Below, one piece after another: positions 41,408 to 50,749 of a DNA stretch of 64,000 nt. The stretch lies in contig CANLOV010000004.1 of the NCBI GenBank assembly GCA_947492955.1, positions 124,001 through 188,000 on the forward strand. The letters are read 5' to 3'. A program made the translations under genes and the position numbers. The notes beneath the pieces are model-generated. The model did not search any database. It saw nothing but the letters and a program-made list of their open reading frames with translations, and was not told the DNA's origin. This DNA comes from an uncultured Cellulophaga sp. (GTDB taxonomy: Bacteria; Bacteroidota; Bacteroidia; Flavobacteriales; Flavobacteriaceae). The stretch's first letter is position 1. Every line of letters starts with the position of its first letter.

Positions 41408-42868
41408 TTAGTTAGCTAAACCTTTTAATAAAAATAATTGACTTCCTTCTTTACGAGTATCAGCACTAGAATTTGCTAATGGATCTGTGAAAGCAGAACC
41501 ATCTGCAGGCTCCCATCCGTGGTTTTGAGTAATCATGATAAAAGAATCTTCTACACCTATAGTTTCAGAAACATCTATCATACCTGTAATTTCCCAGTTT
41601 TTTTCTGTGTTACCAACTCCGTTAGCAGCAGCAGAATTTTGATCACATTCTAAAACAGTTTTTAGTTCTCCGTTATTTAAGTTATACTGGTATAATTGTG
41701 CGTAGTGAGCTTTATCTGCTGTATCTGGGTATCCGTTTGGATCTTCTTGTATATATGCATAGTTCTTAGTTACAACAATATTATCTGGGCTATGGAAAGC
41801 TTTTGCTTTACCATCTAATTTATCACCATCTAATACACAAGAAATAGTAGCTTTAGTAGGGTCGTTTTTATCTAAAACAACTTTGTAAACTCTTCCGTAT
41901 AAAGTTCCTTTACCAACTAAACCATCTTTTTTTCTTCCTGTTACAGCCATGTATAGCTCTCTTTGGTTAGCAGCAACACCTCTTCTCCAGTCAATATCTT
42001 CTAATCTAGAGAATCCCATAGCACCTTTTTCTTTTGCTTCTGCATCTAAAAGGTCAATAGCTCTTTCTTCCATTTCAATGAATTCAGCTTCGTAAGTTTC
42101 ACCTTCAACCATATCCATTTCATACTGTATACCTTCTGTATTAACTTTTAAAGTATATAGTTTTCCATTGTTTAAGTCACCTTTATCAGCAACATACATC
42201 CCTAACTGTCCAGAAGGAACCTCGTTGTTAGAGTTGTCATCACCTATAAAAATAACAGTTTTTCCAGGGTAAGCATCTTTCCCTATGGCAACTGCGTTTT
42301 CTGTAGACCACTGTCCTAAAGCAGGTAACATAGAAGCAACCCCTGCATTAGAAGCACTTTTGTATGGGTCAGTAATGAAAACTCCTTTAGAAGAACCTCC
42401 CCATTCACCACCAGATAAATACATTGGTCCAAAACCGTGCTCTTCTGGAGTAATTAAAGAACCAGAACACTGTGCTGTGTTAGCCGTAGCTTCAGCATTT
42501 AAAATATACTCTCCTTTTACTGGTTTAAAAGTTTTATCGAAAGTAACTCTAGCTATAGCATAATCTGCTTCTATATTATTTATTAAAGTAAAAGAACCAT
42601 CAGCTTCTTTTAATAAACCAGCACCATCTGCCATAGAACCATATACAAACTTTGGAGATTCTGGTAAAACATCACCAGAGCTTAATAAAGAATAAATCTT
42701 AACATCGTTAAACTCAGGAGCTACTTTAAAGTAAGCAGGAGTTTTAGAATGGTTTTCAAGAACAATTCCTTCGTCGTTGTTACCATCGCCAATAAAGTCG
42801 TCTACTTGGTCGCATGATGCAAAAGAAACTAATCCGGCAAGGATTAATACATTTTTTAAATTTTTCAT
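41408..42868 (-). CDS. PhoX-like (DUF839) lipoprotein
   Basis: The start is placed at the ATG at 42868; the frame is open from a TTG three codons earlier. It has a lipoprotein signal (NVLILAGLVSFASCDQ). The mature region resembles the PhoX/DUF839 beta-propeller family: YFKVAPEFNDVKIYSLLSSGD, FGPMYLSGGEWGG, SRLEDIDWRRG, and a long propeller end. PhoX enzymes are calcium- and iron-dependent alkaline phosphatases; whether this lipoprotein keeps phosphatase activity cannot be told. It is directly followed after 7 bases by the di-haem peroxidase lipoprotein, an association I recall in other flavobacteria. Confidence 0.75.
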   Translation of the reverse strand: MKNLKNVLILAGLVSFASCDQVDDFIGDGNNDEGIVLENHSKTPAYFKVAPEFNDVKIYSLLSSGDVLPESPKFVYGSMADGAGLLKEADGSFTLINNIEADYAIARVTFDKTFKPVKGEYILNAEATANTAQCSGSLITPEEHGFGPMYLSGGEWGGSSKGVFITDPYKSASNAGVASMLPALGQWSTENAVAIGKDAYPGKTVIFIGDDNSNNEVPSGQLGMYVADKGDLNNGKLYTLKVNTEGIQYEMDMVEGETYEAEFIEMEERAIDLLDAEAKEKGAMGFSRLEDIDWRRGVAANQRELYMAVTGRKKDGLVGKGTLYGRVYKVVLDKNDPTKATISCVLDGDKLDGKAKAFHSPDNIVVTKNYAYIQEDPNGYPDTADKAHYAQLYQYNLNNGELKTVLECDQNSAAANGVGNTEKNWEITGMIDVSETIGVEDSFIMITQNHGWEPADGSAFTDPLANSSADTRKEGSQLFLLKGLAN

Positions 42869-43236
42869 CTTTTTCAAAAGTGTTAATTAGGGTTATAAAT
42901 TGTGCTGTAAAACTAATAGCAGATGTTTAAGACAATTTTAACTCAGTATTTTATTTAGTTGATTTGAATGTTAAAAAAATTATGTTAACGTTACTAATGA
43001 GAATAGTTCTAAATAGATAAACAAGAGTAAGAAAATAAGAGCATAATGTTTTATAAGCTCAATATGACAAAGGTTTTTATGTAATGTATTTGCATATAAA
43101 ATAGGCTGTTAAAATAAAAAATACTCCAAAAGCTCTTAAACATATAATAACCTAGCCTTAAAAATGGATTGATACACAGGGAATGCTAAAGCAATACTTT
43201 AGAGGCACTATATATGGATTTGAAAAAACACAAAAA
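42869..43236. other. 368-base intergenic region between divergent PhoX-like and fasciclin genes
   Basis: AT-rich with no gene-like frame. A weak hairpin (GAGC/GCTC around 43039-43060) is visible. Must hold both divergent promoters, but no full TAnnTTTG box with proper spacing was recognised on either strand. Confidence 0.5.
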
Positions 43237-45231
43237 ATGAAAAAAAAGACCCTTAGGTTTAGAGCATTGTTATTAATGTTTGTAACGCTATTAATTTTCT
43301 CTTGTAAAAAGAATGATGATAATGGAGGAACGCCACCACCAGTAGAGGAAAAACCAACAATTGTAGCATTAGCAAAAAAAGTAAATGTATTAAGTTCTTT
43401 AGTTAAAGCATTAGAAATAGCCGATGCAGATTTAATAGAACTATTATCACAAGACGGTACAACAACAGTATTTGCACCAACTAATGGCGCTTTTAATGAG
43501 TTGTTTTCTGAATTAGAAGGTATTAATAGTTTAAATGATTTTGATACTGTTGAAGAAAAAGAATTGCTATCTAAAATATTAAAGTACCATATAATTACGG
43601 GTAAATCTTATTACTCTTCAAACTTATCAGATAAAAAACAATTAAAAACATTGCAAACCGAAGATTTAACAGTAAATCTAGACATTAGTATATAAATTAA
43701 AGGAAAAACAGCGGCAGAGGCAGAAGTTGTAGGTGCAGATAATGAAGCTTCTAACGGTGTTGTACATATTATTGATAAAATAGTATTACCACAAGAAGTA
43801 ATAGATATTTTAACACCCAAGCCTTCTATTATTGAGTTGCTAAACGAAACAGATGATTTAAGCATGCTAAAAGAAGCCATTATAAAAACTGGTTTAGAAG
43901 ACACTTTTAGTGCAGATGGACCTTTTACAGTATTTGCTCCTAGCAATACAGCTGTAGAAGAACTGTTTAATTTATTAGGAACAGATTTTAATAGTTTCGA
44001 TGATTTTGATAACCTAGTAGAGGTACAAATATTAGAACAAATTTTACTATACCACGTAATAAATGGAGGAATATCGTCTTCTAATTTAGTAGCAGGTACA
44101 GAACCAACGCTATTCACAGGAGAATCTATAGAAGTAATACCATCAGGAAATGCTTATGTAATAGGTGACGCTTCTGTAACTAATGCTAATTTTTTAATAA
44201 CAGATAAAGAAGCCTCTAATGGGTATGTGCATGTGATAGATAAAATACTAATTCCGGCACAAGTACAAGAGTTTTTAGATCAATTAGAAGAAACTAAAAC
44301 AGCAACCATAAAAGAACTGGTAGAAAACACCGATGAATTATCTTTTTTAAAACAAGCATTAGAATTAACGGGGCTTTTAGAGGTTTTAGGAGAAGATGGT
44401 CCGTTTACAGTATTTGCTCCATCTAACGAAGCCTTACTGGGAGTATTTTCGCTTTTTGGAGGTACTGCTAAAAGTTTAGAAGATATAGATACCGATTTAG
44501 AATTAGCTATTTTAAGAGAAGTGTTATTATACCACGTAGTTCCAGAACAATTAAACGCATCAGATTTAACCCTAGGGAACATAAACACTTTATCTACAGC
44601 AAATACTTTAGAAGTAGTAAAAACAAAAGACGGATATGCTTTGGTAGATGCTACTACTTTATTAGCAGATATAACGGTAACAGACATACCAGCAAAAAAT
44701 GGAGTTATACATACGGTAGATAGAATTTTAATACCACAATCTATTTTAGAGGATATTAAAACTAAGGCAACAATTACCATTCAGAACTATATTAAAAGAT
44801 TAGAAGAAAGTGATCAGGTTTATCAATTATTCTTAAAAATAGGAGATAGGTTCGAGACAGCGTTAAATAGTGAGTTTACTTTCTTTTTACCAACGAACCA
44901 GGCATTTTTAGATTTATTTGATTCTATAGATGGGTATAATACTATAGCTGATTTTAATACTAAAGAAGAAATAGCTGTTTTGGTAGAAATATTAAAATAC
45001 CATTGTGTAGAATCTGGTAAACTAAATGCTAATGAATTAACAAACGAACAAATATTACCTACAGCACAAGGAGAAACATTAGCATTAGCGATTGGGCAAA
45101 ACATATATGTTACAGACAAAACAGATACACAAGCTAAAGTAACAGCTACAGATAAAGAAATATTAAAAGGAGTAATACACATAGTAGATAAAGTACTATT
45201 ACCACAAGAAATTATAAATACGTTGTATTAA
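43237..45231 (+). pseudogene. four-domain fasciclin (FAS1) lipoprotein interrupted by an in-frame TAA
   Basis: The start is taken at the ATG at 43237, which gives a lipoprotein signal (LLMFVTLLIFSCKKN). The frame runs into TAA at 43693-43695, then is open again without shift to 45231. Joined, it codes for about 664 residues with four FAS1 domains; each has the pattern T(T/V)FAPTN.AF or TVFAPSN and ends in NG(V)(V/I)H..DK(I/V)LLP. The stop falls inside domain 1 (DLTVNLDISI then IKGKTAAEAEVVGADN). A single AAA or CAA to TAA change would explain it. The 5' piece would make a lipoprotein with a partial domain; the 3' piece lacks a signal. FAS1 proteins mediate adhesion. Sequencing error is possible. 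Confidence 0.85.
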
Positions 45232-45255
45232 TAATAGTTAGAACATTAACCTTCT

Positions 45256-45306
45256 AAAATAGGGGATAAGTATAATATTAAATTATATGAGTCCTCTATT
45301 TTTTTT
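45256..45306 (+). terminator. terminator after the fasciclin gene
   Basis: AAAATAGGGGA (from 45256) pairs with TCCTCTATTTT, with one G-U, over a long AT loop; T8 follows. Confidence 0.55.
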
Positions 45307-45322
45307 ACATAAAATAAAGGTC

Positions 45323-46087
45323 TTAAAATTTTTCAAAAACACCCAAGCCAAATAGGGCAAAATCGTATTTAACAGGGTCTATAGGGTCTAGTTTTCGTAA
45401 AGAAGCATCTAATTCTGCTAACGCCTTAGCATCATTCTGTTTGCGTTTTAATAAACCTAATTTCCTTGCTACATTACCAGAATGTACATCTAACGGACAC
45501 GATAGGTAAGATGTAGGGATGTTTTTCCAAATGCCTAAATCTACACCAGTATTATTATCCCTAACCATCCAACGTAAAAACATATTAATACGTTTTGCAG
45601 CAGAACCCTTTAAGGGGTCAGAAATATGTTTGGTAGTTCTGGCTGGGTGTGGAATTTCAAAAAACACTTTTTTAAATTCAGAAATAGAGGGCTGTAAAGA
45701 GTTGTTAGTTACATTTTTTAAGAATAAAGCCTCTAATCCATCATGGTTTTTGTAAATATGTTGTAGCGCTTTTATAAAGTAAGCCAAATCTATACCGTTA
45801 AAAGTTCTGTGTACAAAGTCATTAAGATTTTCAGTAGTATCATCTTTGTAATTCAGTACAAAATCGTAAGGAGAATTACCAAGAAGTTCTACTAGTTTTT
45901 TAGCATTGTTAATAATACTCTTACGATTACCCCAAGCTATGGTTGCGGTTAAAAAACCAATGATTTCTATGTCTTCTTTTTTAGAAAAAAGATGAGGTAT
46001 TTGTATAGGGTCTGTATCTAAAAAATCTGGTTTGTTGTATTGTATAACCTTTTGGTCTAAAAAGTCTTTTAGTTCAGCTCTATTCAT
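45323..46087 (-). CDS. TIGR02757 family protein
   Basis: 254 residues, the usual family length. Family segments include IEIIGFLTATIAWGNRKSIINNAKKL, NSPYDFVLNY, PLKGSAAKRINMFLRWMVR and CPLDVHSGNVARKLGLL. It belongs to TIGR02757, conserved in Bacteroidota and some other groups, of unknown function; the fold is probably related to helix-hairpin-helix DNA glycosylases, but no catalytic Lys-Asp pair can be claimed here. Cytoplasmic. 14 bases downstream of the LolD-like gene, so probably cotranscribed. Confidence 0.85.
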   Translation of the reverse strand: MNRAELKDFLDQKVIQYNKPDFLDTDPIQIPHLFSKKEDIEIIGFLTATIAWGNRKSIINNAKKLVELLGNSPYDFVLNYKDDTTENLNDFVHRTFNGIDLAYFIKALQHIYKNHDGLEALFLKNVTNNSLQPSISEFKKVFFEIPHPARTTKHISDPLKGSAAKRINMFLRWMVRDNNTGVDLGIWKNIPTSYLSCPLDVHSGNVARKLGLLKRKQNDAKALAELDASLRKLDPIDPVKYDFALFGLGVFEKF

Positions 46088-46101
46088 GGTAAATACAGAC
46101 T

Positions 46102-46764
46102 TTAGTTGGTAATTAAACCATCTACCATGGTTAGTTTTCTATCGGCCATATCTGCTAACTCCTCATTATGCGTAACAATAACAAAGGTTTGTCCAAATTC
46201 ATCTCTTAATTTAAAAAATAATTTATGTAGGTTATCGGCACTTTCAGAATCTAAATTACCACTTGGTTCATCAGCAAAAATTATAGATGGATTATTAATT
46301 AAAGCCCTTGCTACAGCTACACGTTGTTGTTCGCCACCAGATAGCTCGTTTGGTTTATGATGATATCTATGCGATAACCCTAAAAAATCTAATAACTCTT
46401 TAGCTCTAGTTTCCGCTTTGGCCTTTGGTGTTTTTTTTATAAAAGCAGGAATACAAACATTTTCTAAAGCTGTAAATTCTGGTAACAATTGATGAAACTG
46501 AAAAATAAAACCAATATGTTCATTTCTAAATTTGGCTAAAGATTTTTCAGAAAGAGCGTTTACATCAATATCATTAATAATAAAAGAACTATCTGTAACA
46601 TTAGATTGTATGTCTAAGGTCCCTAGAATTTGTAATAGGGTAGTTTTACCAGCGCCAGAAGCCCCCACAATAGAAATTATTTCTCCTTTTTTTATGTGTA
46701 AATCTACTCCTTTTAAAACCTGAAGCTCTCCGTAAAATTTTCGGATGTTTTTAGCTTTTATCAT
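46102..46764 (-). CDS. LolD-like ABC transporter ATP-binding protein
   Basis: 220 residues. Walker A in [10 protein letters not shown] loop in [12 protein letters not shown], signature [15 protein letters not shown], Walker [13 protein letters not shown], and the switch His in IVTHNEEL. Together these fit the MacB/LolD branch of ABC ATPases that power lipoprotein release from the inner membrane, or export by MacB-like permeases. No permease gene is adjacent, so the partner subunit lies elsewhere. Assignment to LolD is by similarity of the ATPase only. Confidence 0.87.
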   Translation of the reverse strand: MIKAKNIRKFYGELQVLKGVDLHIKKGEIISIVGASGAGKTTLLQILGTLDIQSNVTDSSFIINDIDVNALSEKSLAKFRNEHIGFIFQFHQLLPEFTALENVCIPAFIKKTPKAKAETRAKELLDFLGLSHRYHHKPNELSGGEQQRVAVARALINNPSIIFADEPSGNLDSESADNLHKLFFKLRDEFGQTFVIVTHNEELADMADRKLTMVDGLITN

Positions 46765-46862
46765 TAAATAACCTTTAAAAGCAATAAATATAGGTAGTTG
46801 AAAGCAATTTTAAACAGGAATATTGTAAAATTAAGCCTATTATGGTTGTTTTTACAGCAATT

Positions 46863-46895
46863 TTTGCCAGATATAAAAAATAGAGGTTAGTTTTG
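46863..46895 (+). promoter_or_regulatory. Bacteroidota-type promoter of msrA-folE
   Basis: A -33 TTTG at 46863-46866, 21-base spacer, and a -7 box TAGTTTTG at 46888-46895, matching TAnnTTTG. It lies 40 bases before the msrA ATG. Best promoter match in the window. Confidence 0.5.
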
Positions 46896-46935
46896 TAATT
46901 CAATTTAACTTAGTAAATAATAATAAGTATAGCTT

Positions 46936-47472
46936 ATGAGTAAAGAATCTATTGCTGTTTTTGCCGGAGGGTGTTTTTGGTGTGCCGAAGCTGTTTTTCA
47001 AAGACTTAAAGGAGTTAGTACAGTAGTTTCTGGTTATACAGGCGGAGCAATTAAAAATCCTGCTTACAGAGAAATTTGTACGGGTAGAACAGGACATGCA
47101 GAAGCTATACAAATAACTTTTGATGAAGAAATTATTTCTTTTGAAGAATTACTAGAAGTGTTTTTTGCAACACACGATCCAACAACCTTAAACAGACAAG
47201 GTGGAGATGTTGGTACACAATACCGTAGTGAAATTTTTTATCAGGACGAAAAGCAAAAACAACAAGCAACAGATTTTATACAATTGCTAACCAATGAAAA
47301 AGTATTTAGTAGCCCTATAGTTACTGCAATATCCGAAGCTAAACCTTTTTATTTGGCAGAAGAAGAACATCAGAATTATTACAACGGTCATAAAACACAA
47401 TCGTTTTGTGCATTGGTTATAAACCCTAAAATTGAAAAGTTAGAATCTTATTTCAAAAATAAATTAAAATAA
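46936..47472 (+). CDS. msrA: peptide-methionine (S)-S-oxide reductase
   Basis: 178 residues. The catalytic motif [12 protein letters not shown] is at the N terminus, with the conserved [36 protein letters not shown] and AEEEHQNYY segments. MsrA reduces the S form of methionine sulfoxide in proteins, using thioredoxin, and repairs oxidative damage. No MsrB domain is fused. The stop is two bases before the folE ATG, so both are cotranscribed from the promoter upstream. Confidence 0.96.
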   Translation: MSKESIAVFAGGCFWCAEAVFQRLKGVSTVVSGYTGGAIKNPAYREICTGRTGHAEAIQITFDEEIISFEELLEVFFATHDPTTLNRQGGDVGTQYRSEIFYQDEKQKQQATDFIQLLTNEKVFSSPIVTAISEAKPFYLAEEEHQNYYNGHKTQSFCALVINPKIEKLESYFKNKLK

Positions 47473-47474
47473 TA

Positions 47475-48074
47475 ATGGCATTATATAAAAATTTAGAAGA
47501 ATATAATTTAGAAGTAACCGAAGAAGTAAAAAAGAATTATACTTCCATTATAAAAGGAATAGGAGAAGATGTAGAAAGAGAAGGTATTGTTAAAACACCA
47601 GAGAGAGCTGCTAAAGCTATGCAGTTTTTAACTCAAGGATATGAGCAAGACCCTGTGGAAATACTAAAAGGAGCCATGTTCGCCGAGGATTACGATGATA
47701 TGGTTATTATAAAAGATATAGAACTATACTCTTTATGTGAGCACCATATGCTGCCATTTTTTGGTAAAGCACACGTAGCTTATATTCCAAACGGACATAT
47801 TGTTGGTTTAAGTAAAATACCAAGAGTGGTAGATGTTTTTGCAAGACGTTTACAAGTGCAAGAGCGTTTAACCCACGATATTTTAGAGTGTATAAATAGT
47901 ACACTTAAACCGCAAGGAGTTGCTGTGGTTATAGAAGCTTCTCATATGTGTATGATGATGCGTGGTGTACAAAAACAAAACTCTGTAACTACAACATCTG
48001 GGTTTAGAGGTCAGTTTGAAAAGCAAGAAACTAGAAATGAATTTTTAAAGTTAATAAGCTCTAGTCTTTCGTAG
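47475..48074 (+). CDS. folE: GTP cyclohydrolase I
   Basis: 199 residues, first enzyme of tetrahydrofolate and pterin synthesis, converting GTP to dihydroneopterin triphosphate. Zinc ligands and active-site residues are seen in [23 protein letters not shown] (Cys and His) and in [10 protein letters not shown] (second Cys); the conserved [23 protein letters not shown] segment is complete. Homodecameric and cytoplasmic in known cases. It follows msrA after two bases, an unusual pairing of repair and cofactor genes. Confidence 0.96.
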   Translation: MALYKNLEEYNLEVTEEVKKNYTSIIKGIGEDVEREGIVKTPERAAKAMQFLTQGYEQDPVEILKGAMFAEDYDDMVIIKDIELYSLCEHHMLPFFGKAHVAYIPNGHIVGLSKIPRVVDVFARRLQVQERLTHDILECINSTLKPQGVAVVIEASHMCMMMRGVQKQNSVTTTSGFRGQFEKQETRNEFLKLISSSLS

Positions 48075-48232
48075 ATAGCTTAGTGATTTTAAAAATATTT
48101 TTTTATAATAAATAGGGTTTTACTATTAATGATAAGTCTTGCTTATTGGTAATTACTTTAATTAAACATTAAACCTATTATTTATCATGTTTTTTGCTGT
48201 TTTTGGTCATATTTATTTTGTTAAATACAGAT

Positions 48233-48240
48233 TAGCTTTG
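48233..48240 (+). promoter_or_regulatory. possible -7 promoter box of the globin gene
   Basis: TAGCTTTG matches TAnnTTTG, 40 bases before the globin ATG. Upstream TTTG boxes are at 12 or 27 bases, neither at ideal spacing. Confidence 0.35.
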
Positions 48241-48280
48241 CTGTATTCAAATCCAAAATAATTAAAAACCAATACATTAC

Positions 48281-48748
48281 ATGGAAGCTAAAACAATAGA
48301 ATTAGTGCAAGGAACTTTTAAAAGTGTTGTTCCTATTGCAGACAAAGCAGCTGAGATTTTTTATGCAAAATTATTTGATTTAGACCCTAGTTTAAAACCT
48401 TTGTTTAAAGGGGATATGAAAGAGCAAGGGAAAAAATTAATGACCATGATTGGTACTGCTGTAAACGGATTAAATAATCTAGAAGCTATTGTACCGGCAG
48501 TACAAAATCTAGGAAGAAACCATGTAGGCTATGGTGTTAAAGACAGCCATTACGATACAGTAGGTTCAGCACTGTTATATACTTTAAAAACAGGCTTAGG
48601 AGATGAAGTATATACGCCAGAAGTTAACAATGCTTGGACAGAAGTATATACTGTTTTAGCAACCACAATGAAAGATGCAGCAAATGAAGCAGAAGCTGCA
48701 GCTCCTGCACCAGTTGTAGAAGCTAAACCATGGTGGAAATTCTGGTAA
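48281..48748 (+). CDS. single-domain globin with C-terminal aromatic tail
   Basis: 155 residues. A globin fold like the haem domain of flavohaemoglobins: VQGTFKSVVPIADKAAEIFYAKLFDLDPSLKPLFKGDMKEQGKKLM, with the proximal His in LGRNHVGYGVKDSHYDTVGSALLYTL. Only the haem domain is present, no reductase. After the last globin helix comes an Ala/Pro/Glu-rich linker (EAEAAAPAPVVEAK) and a terminal PWWKFW, which could bind membrane or a partner protein. Probable role in oxygen or nitric-oxide binding and detoxification. Monocistronic, followed by a terminator. Confidence 0.88.
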   Translation: MEAKTIELVQGTFKSVVPIADKAAEIFYAKLFDLDPSLKPLFKGDMKEQGKKLMTMIGTAVNGLNNLEAIVPAVQNLGRNHVGYGVKDSHYDTVGSALLYTLKTGLGDEVYTPEVNNAWTEVYTVLATTMKDAANEAEAAAPAPVVEAKPWWKFW

Positions 48749-48869
48749 TAGTAGTGTTTAATTGTGGTGAATCATGATTAATAAAATACTAAAAACAAGT
48801 TTATTTCTATCGTAAAAGATACTTTGTAACTAGTAATAAACTAGTTAGAGCAAAAAAATATAATATAAG

Positions 48870-48897
48870 AGCCACAGTGAAAGCTGTGGTTTTTTTA
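48870..48897 (+). terminator. terminator after the globin gene
   Basis: CCACAG (48872-48877) pairs with CTGTGG (48884-48889), loop TGAAAG, T8 after. Confidence 0.8.
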
Positions 48898-48965
48898 TGA
48901 TTAAGTTTTGTTATAAACCAAAAATAGTTGGTTATTGTTTAACAATATATACTACCTAATAAGTT

Positions 48966-49454
48966 ATGATTCATTTAATTGTTGGTAATACAGGTGCAGG
49001 TAAAACAACTTACGCCAATAAATTAAAAAAAGAGCTAAAAGGGGTTGTTTTTTCTATTGATCAATGGAATAACACCTTATTTCTTCCAGATAAAAAGGAA
49101 ACAGATGGTTTAGATTGGTTTTTAGAACGTATAGAGCGTGCAGAAACGCTAATGCTAAATTTGGTATTACAGTTACATGAAACAAATACAGATGCTATTT
49201 TAGATCTAGGTTTATCTAAATTTATGCATAGAGAAAAATTTAGAGTATTTGCAAAAGAAAATAATATTACTCTAAAACTACATTTTTTAGATATTTCTAA
49301 AGAAACTAGGTTAGAACGTGTATTTAAACGCAATAAAGAAAAAGGAGCCACTTACGAGTTTGAAGTAAGTAAAGAGAATTTTGACTTTATGGAATCTTGG
49401 TTCCAGAGACCAACAGAAATAGAGTTAAAAGGAGCATTAGTTTTTAAGGGTTAA
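48966..49454 (+). CDS. P-loop ATPase/kinase-like protein
   Basis: 162 residues with Walker A GNTGAGKTT at the N terminus, followed by a Walker-B-like Asp in AILDLGLSKF, and a LID-like basic stretch (RLERVFKRNKEK). It resembles the AAA_33/zeta-toxin-like kinases that phosphorylate small molecules. No neighbouring antitoxin gene is seen. Cytoplasmic. The substrate is unknown. Confidence 0.75.
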   Translation: MIHLIVGNTGAGKTTYANKLKKELKGVVFSIDQWNNTLFLPDKKETDGLDWFLERIERAETLMLNLVLQLHETNTDAILDLGLSKFMHREKFRVFAKENNITLKLHFLDISKETRLERVFKRNKEKGATYEFEVSKENFDFMESWFQRPTEIELKGALVFKG

Positions 49455-49628
49455 CAAGATAAAAATATAATAAACCCGATATTCAAAAACATATTAAACT
49501 AAAGTAGAAACTTTTAATTTTACTATACATTGTTTTCCATAATTTTATGTTTTATAATTATTGGAATTAAGGTGCATTAATTACTAAAAACCTTAAAAGT
49601 ATATTTGATTACTATTTAATATCTAAAA

Positions 49629-50084
49629 ATGAAACAATTTAAAGTCTTAATTAGATTTACATTAATATATACATGTTTTATTTTATTCTCATGTAAATCA
49701 CAAGTAGAAAATGATATAGATATTAAAGGTAATTGGCAGATAATTTCAAACACATTATTAAATGATGAGATAATTTATACAGAATACTATATTAATGATG
49801 AATATATAGCTAAATATACTGATAAAATAGGCTTGCATCCTGTAAACAAGTATGAAGTAAAGAAAAATAAATTAATTCTATTAAGTTGGTCTGAAGATGA
49901 AAAATATAATATAGGAACAGTAAGTATAACTAAAAATATAATGAAAATTAAAAAAGAAGGTTATGAAGTTGTTTACAGAAAATATAGTGAAAAGCCCAAT
50001 TTGGAAGATTATAAAAAAGGTAGAGTAAATGTAGAAGATTTTGCTCATGCTTTTTATAAAAGAAGAAAAAAATGGAAGGATTAG
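49629..50084 (+). CDS. hypothetical small lipoprotein
   Basis: 151 residues with a lipoprotein signal (FTLIYTCFILFSCKS), then a lysine- and tyrosine-rich region with short beta-strand-like runs (IKGNWQIISNTLLNDEIIYTEYYINDEY) reminiscent of lipocalin-like folds, but no certain family. The C terminus is basic (HAFYKRRKKWKD). It is followed by a degenerate frame at 50103-50282 with similar character, so it may be part of a small decaying cluster. Confidence 0.55.
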   Translation: MKQFKVLIRFTLIYTCFILFSCKSQVENDIDIKGNWQIISNTLLNDEIIYTEYYINDEYIAKYTDKIGLHPVNKYEVKKNKLILLSWSEDEKYNIGTVSITKNIMKIKKEGYEVVYRKYSEKPNLEDYKKGRVNVEDFAHAFYKRRKKWKD

Positions 50085-50102
50085 GCATTGTAAACTCATA
50101 GT

Positions 50103-50282
50103 TTGTTTATCTCTGTAAAAAATTACACTATTGATTTAGATGATGTTAGGTGGGAAATTATTTCAGATAAAAATATAAGACTAAGTATTAAAGATGAAGT
50201 TTTAGATTATAAGATACTTTATAAGAATGCAATATTGTATTTTAATTATTTAGGAATAATTTTAAAAATGAAACGAGTATAA
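50103..50282 (+). pseudogene. start-less fragment of a lipocalin-like or lipoprotein gene
   Basis: An open frame of 59 codons with no ATG (only TTG at 50103), just downstream of the lipoprotein gene. Its translation, with stretches such as VRWEIISDKNIRLSIKDEVL and ILYFNYLGIILKMKRV, looks like the C-terminal half of a small secreted beta-rich protein. An in-frame stop lies a few codons upstream (50091). Most likely a gene remnant; a true small protein using TTG cannot be ruled out. Confidence 0.3.
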
Positions 50283-50358
50283 GTATAAAGCTTATGATAG
50301 AAGTTTATTTTTATGGCATTCTTTTTGTTTTCTATAATTAGAACATTTAAATTTAAAT

Positions 50359-50658
50359 ATGTCAAAAAAACAAGCTCATAAAATTAGAAACTTATTTTTA
50401 GGGTTGGCATTAGATGGTATAGGAATGCTATCTTTTGTAATACCAGGTATTGGAGAATTCTCAGATGTTATTTGGGCACCCCTTTCGGCATGGATTATGA
50501 CGCGTATGTACAAGGGTAAAATAGGGCAAGCTGCTGGTTTAATTACCTTTGCAGAAGAGTTAATGCCTGGAATGGATATTGTGCCAACTTTTACCATTAT
50601 GTGGCTTTACACTTATGTTTTTAGTGGTAAAAAAGGAGAGAAAATAATAGAGGTATAA
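50359..50658 (+). CDS. small conserved membrane protein
   Basis: 99 residues with at least two hydrophobic segments (LFLGLALDGIGMLSFVIPGIG; DIVPTFTIMWLYTYVF) and a conserved-looking MPGMDIVPTFT motif between. I recall such proteins as conserved hypothetical inner-membrane proteins in Flavobacteriaceae; function unknown. It ends before a strong bidirectional terminator. Confidence 0.7.
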   Translation: MSKKQAHKIRNLFLGLALDGIGMLSFVIPGIGEFSDVIWAPLSAWIMTRMYKGKIGQAAGLITFAEELMPGMDIVPTFTIMWLYTYVFSGKKGEKIIEV

Positions 50659-50695
50659 GTTGTATTAACTTATTTAATACAAAACATCATTAATA

Positions 50696-50730
50696 AAAAA
50701 TCCCTTTCATATAGAAAGGGATTTTTTTAT
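50696..50730. terminator. bidirectional terminator
   Basis: Perfect stem ATCCCTTTC (50700-50708) with GAAAGGGAT (50714-50722), A run before, T run after; serves the small membrane gene and the minus-strand TonB-receptor operon. Confidence 0.85.
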
Positions 50731-50749
50731 GATATTACATAAAATCTGT

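Noticed and set aside
44280-44780. Long minus-strand frames opposite the fasciclin gene
   Set aside because: Ser/Val-rich antisense translation of repeated FAS1 domains; no start context and no family resemblance.
48966-49454. P-loop protein as a zeta toxin of a toxin-antitoxin pair
   Set aside because: No small antitoxin frame directly adjacent, and Walker A plus LID alone are shared by many harmless kinases.
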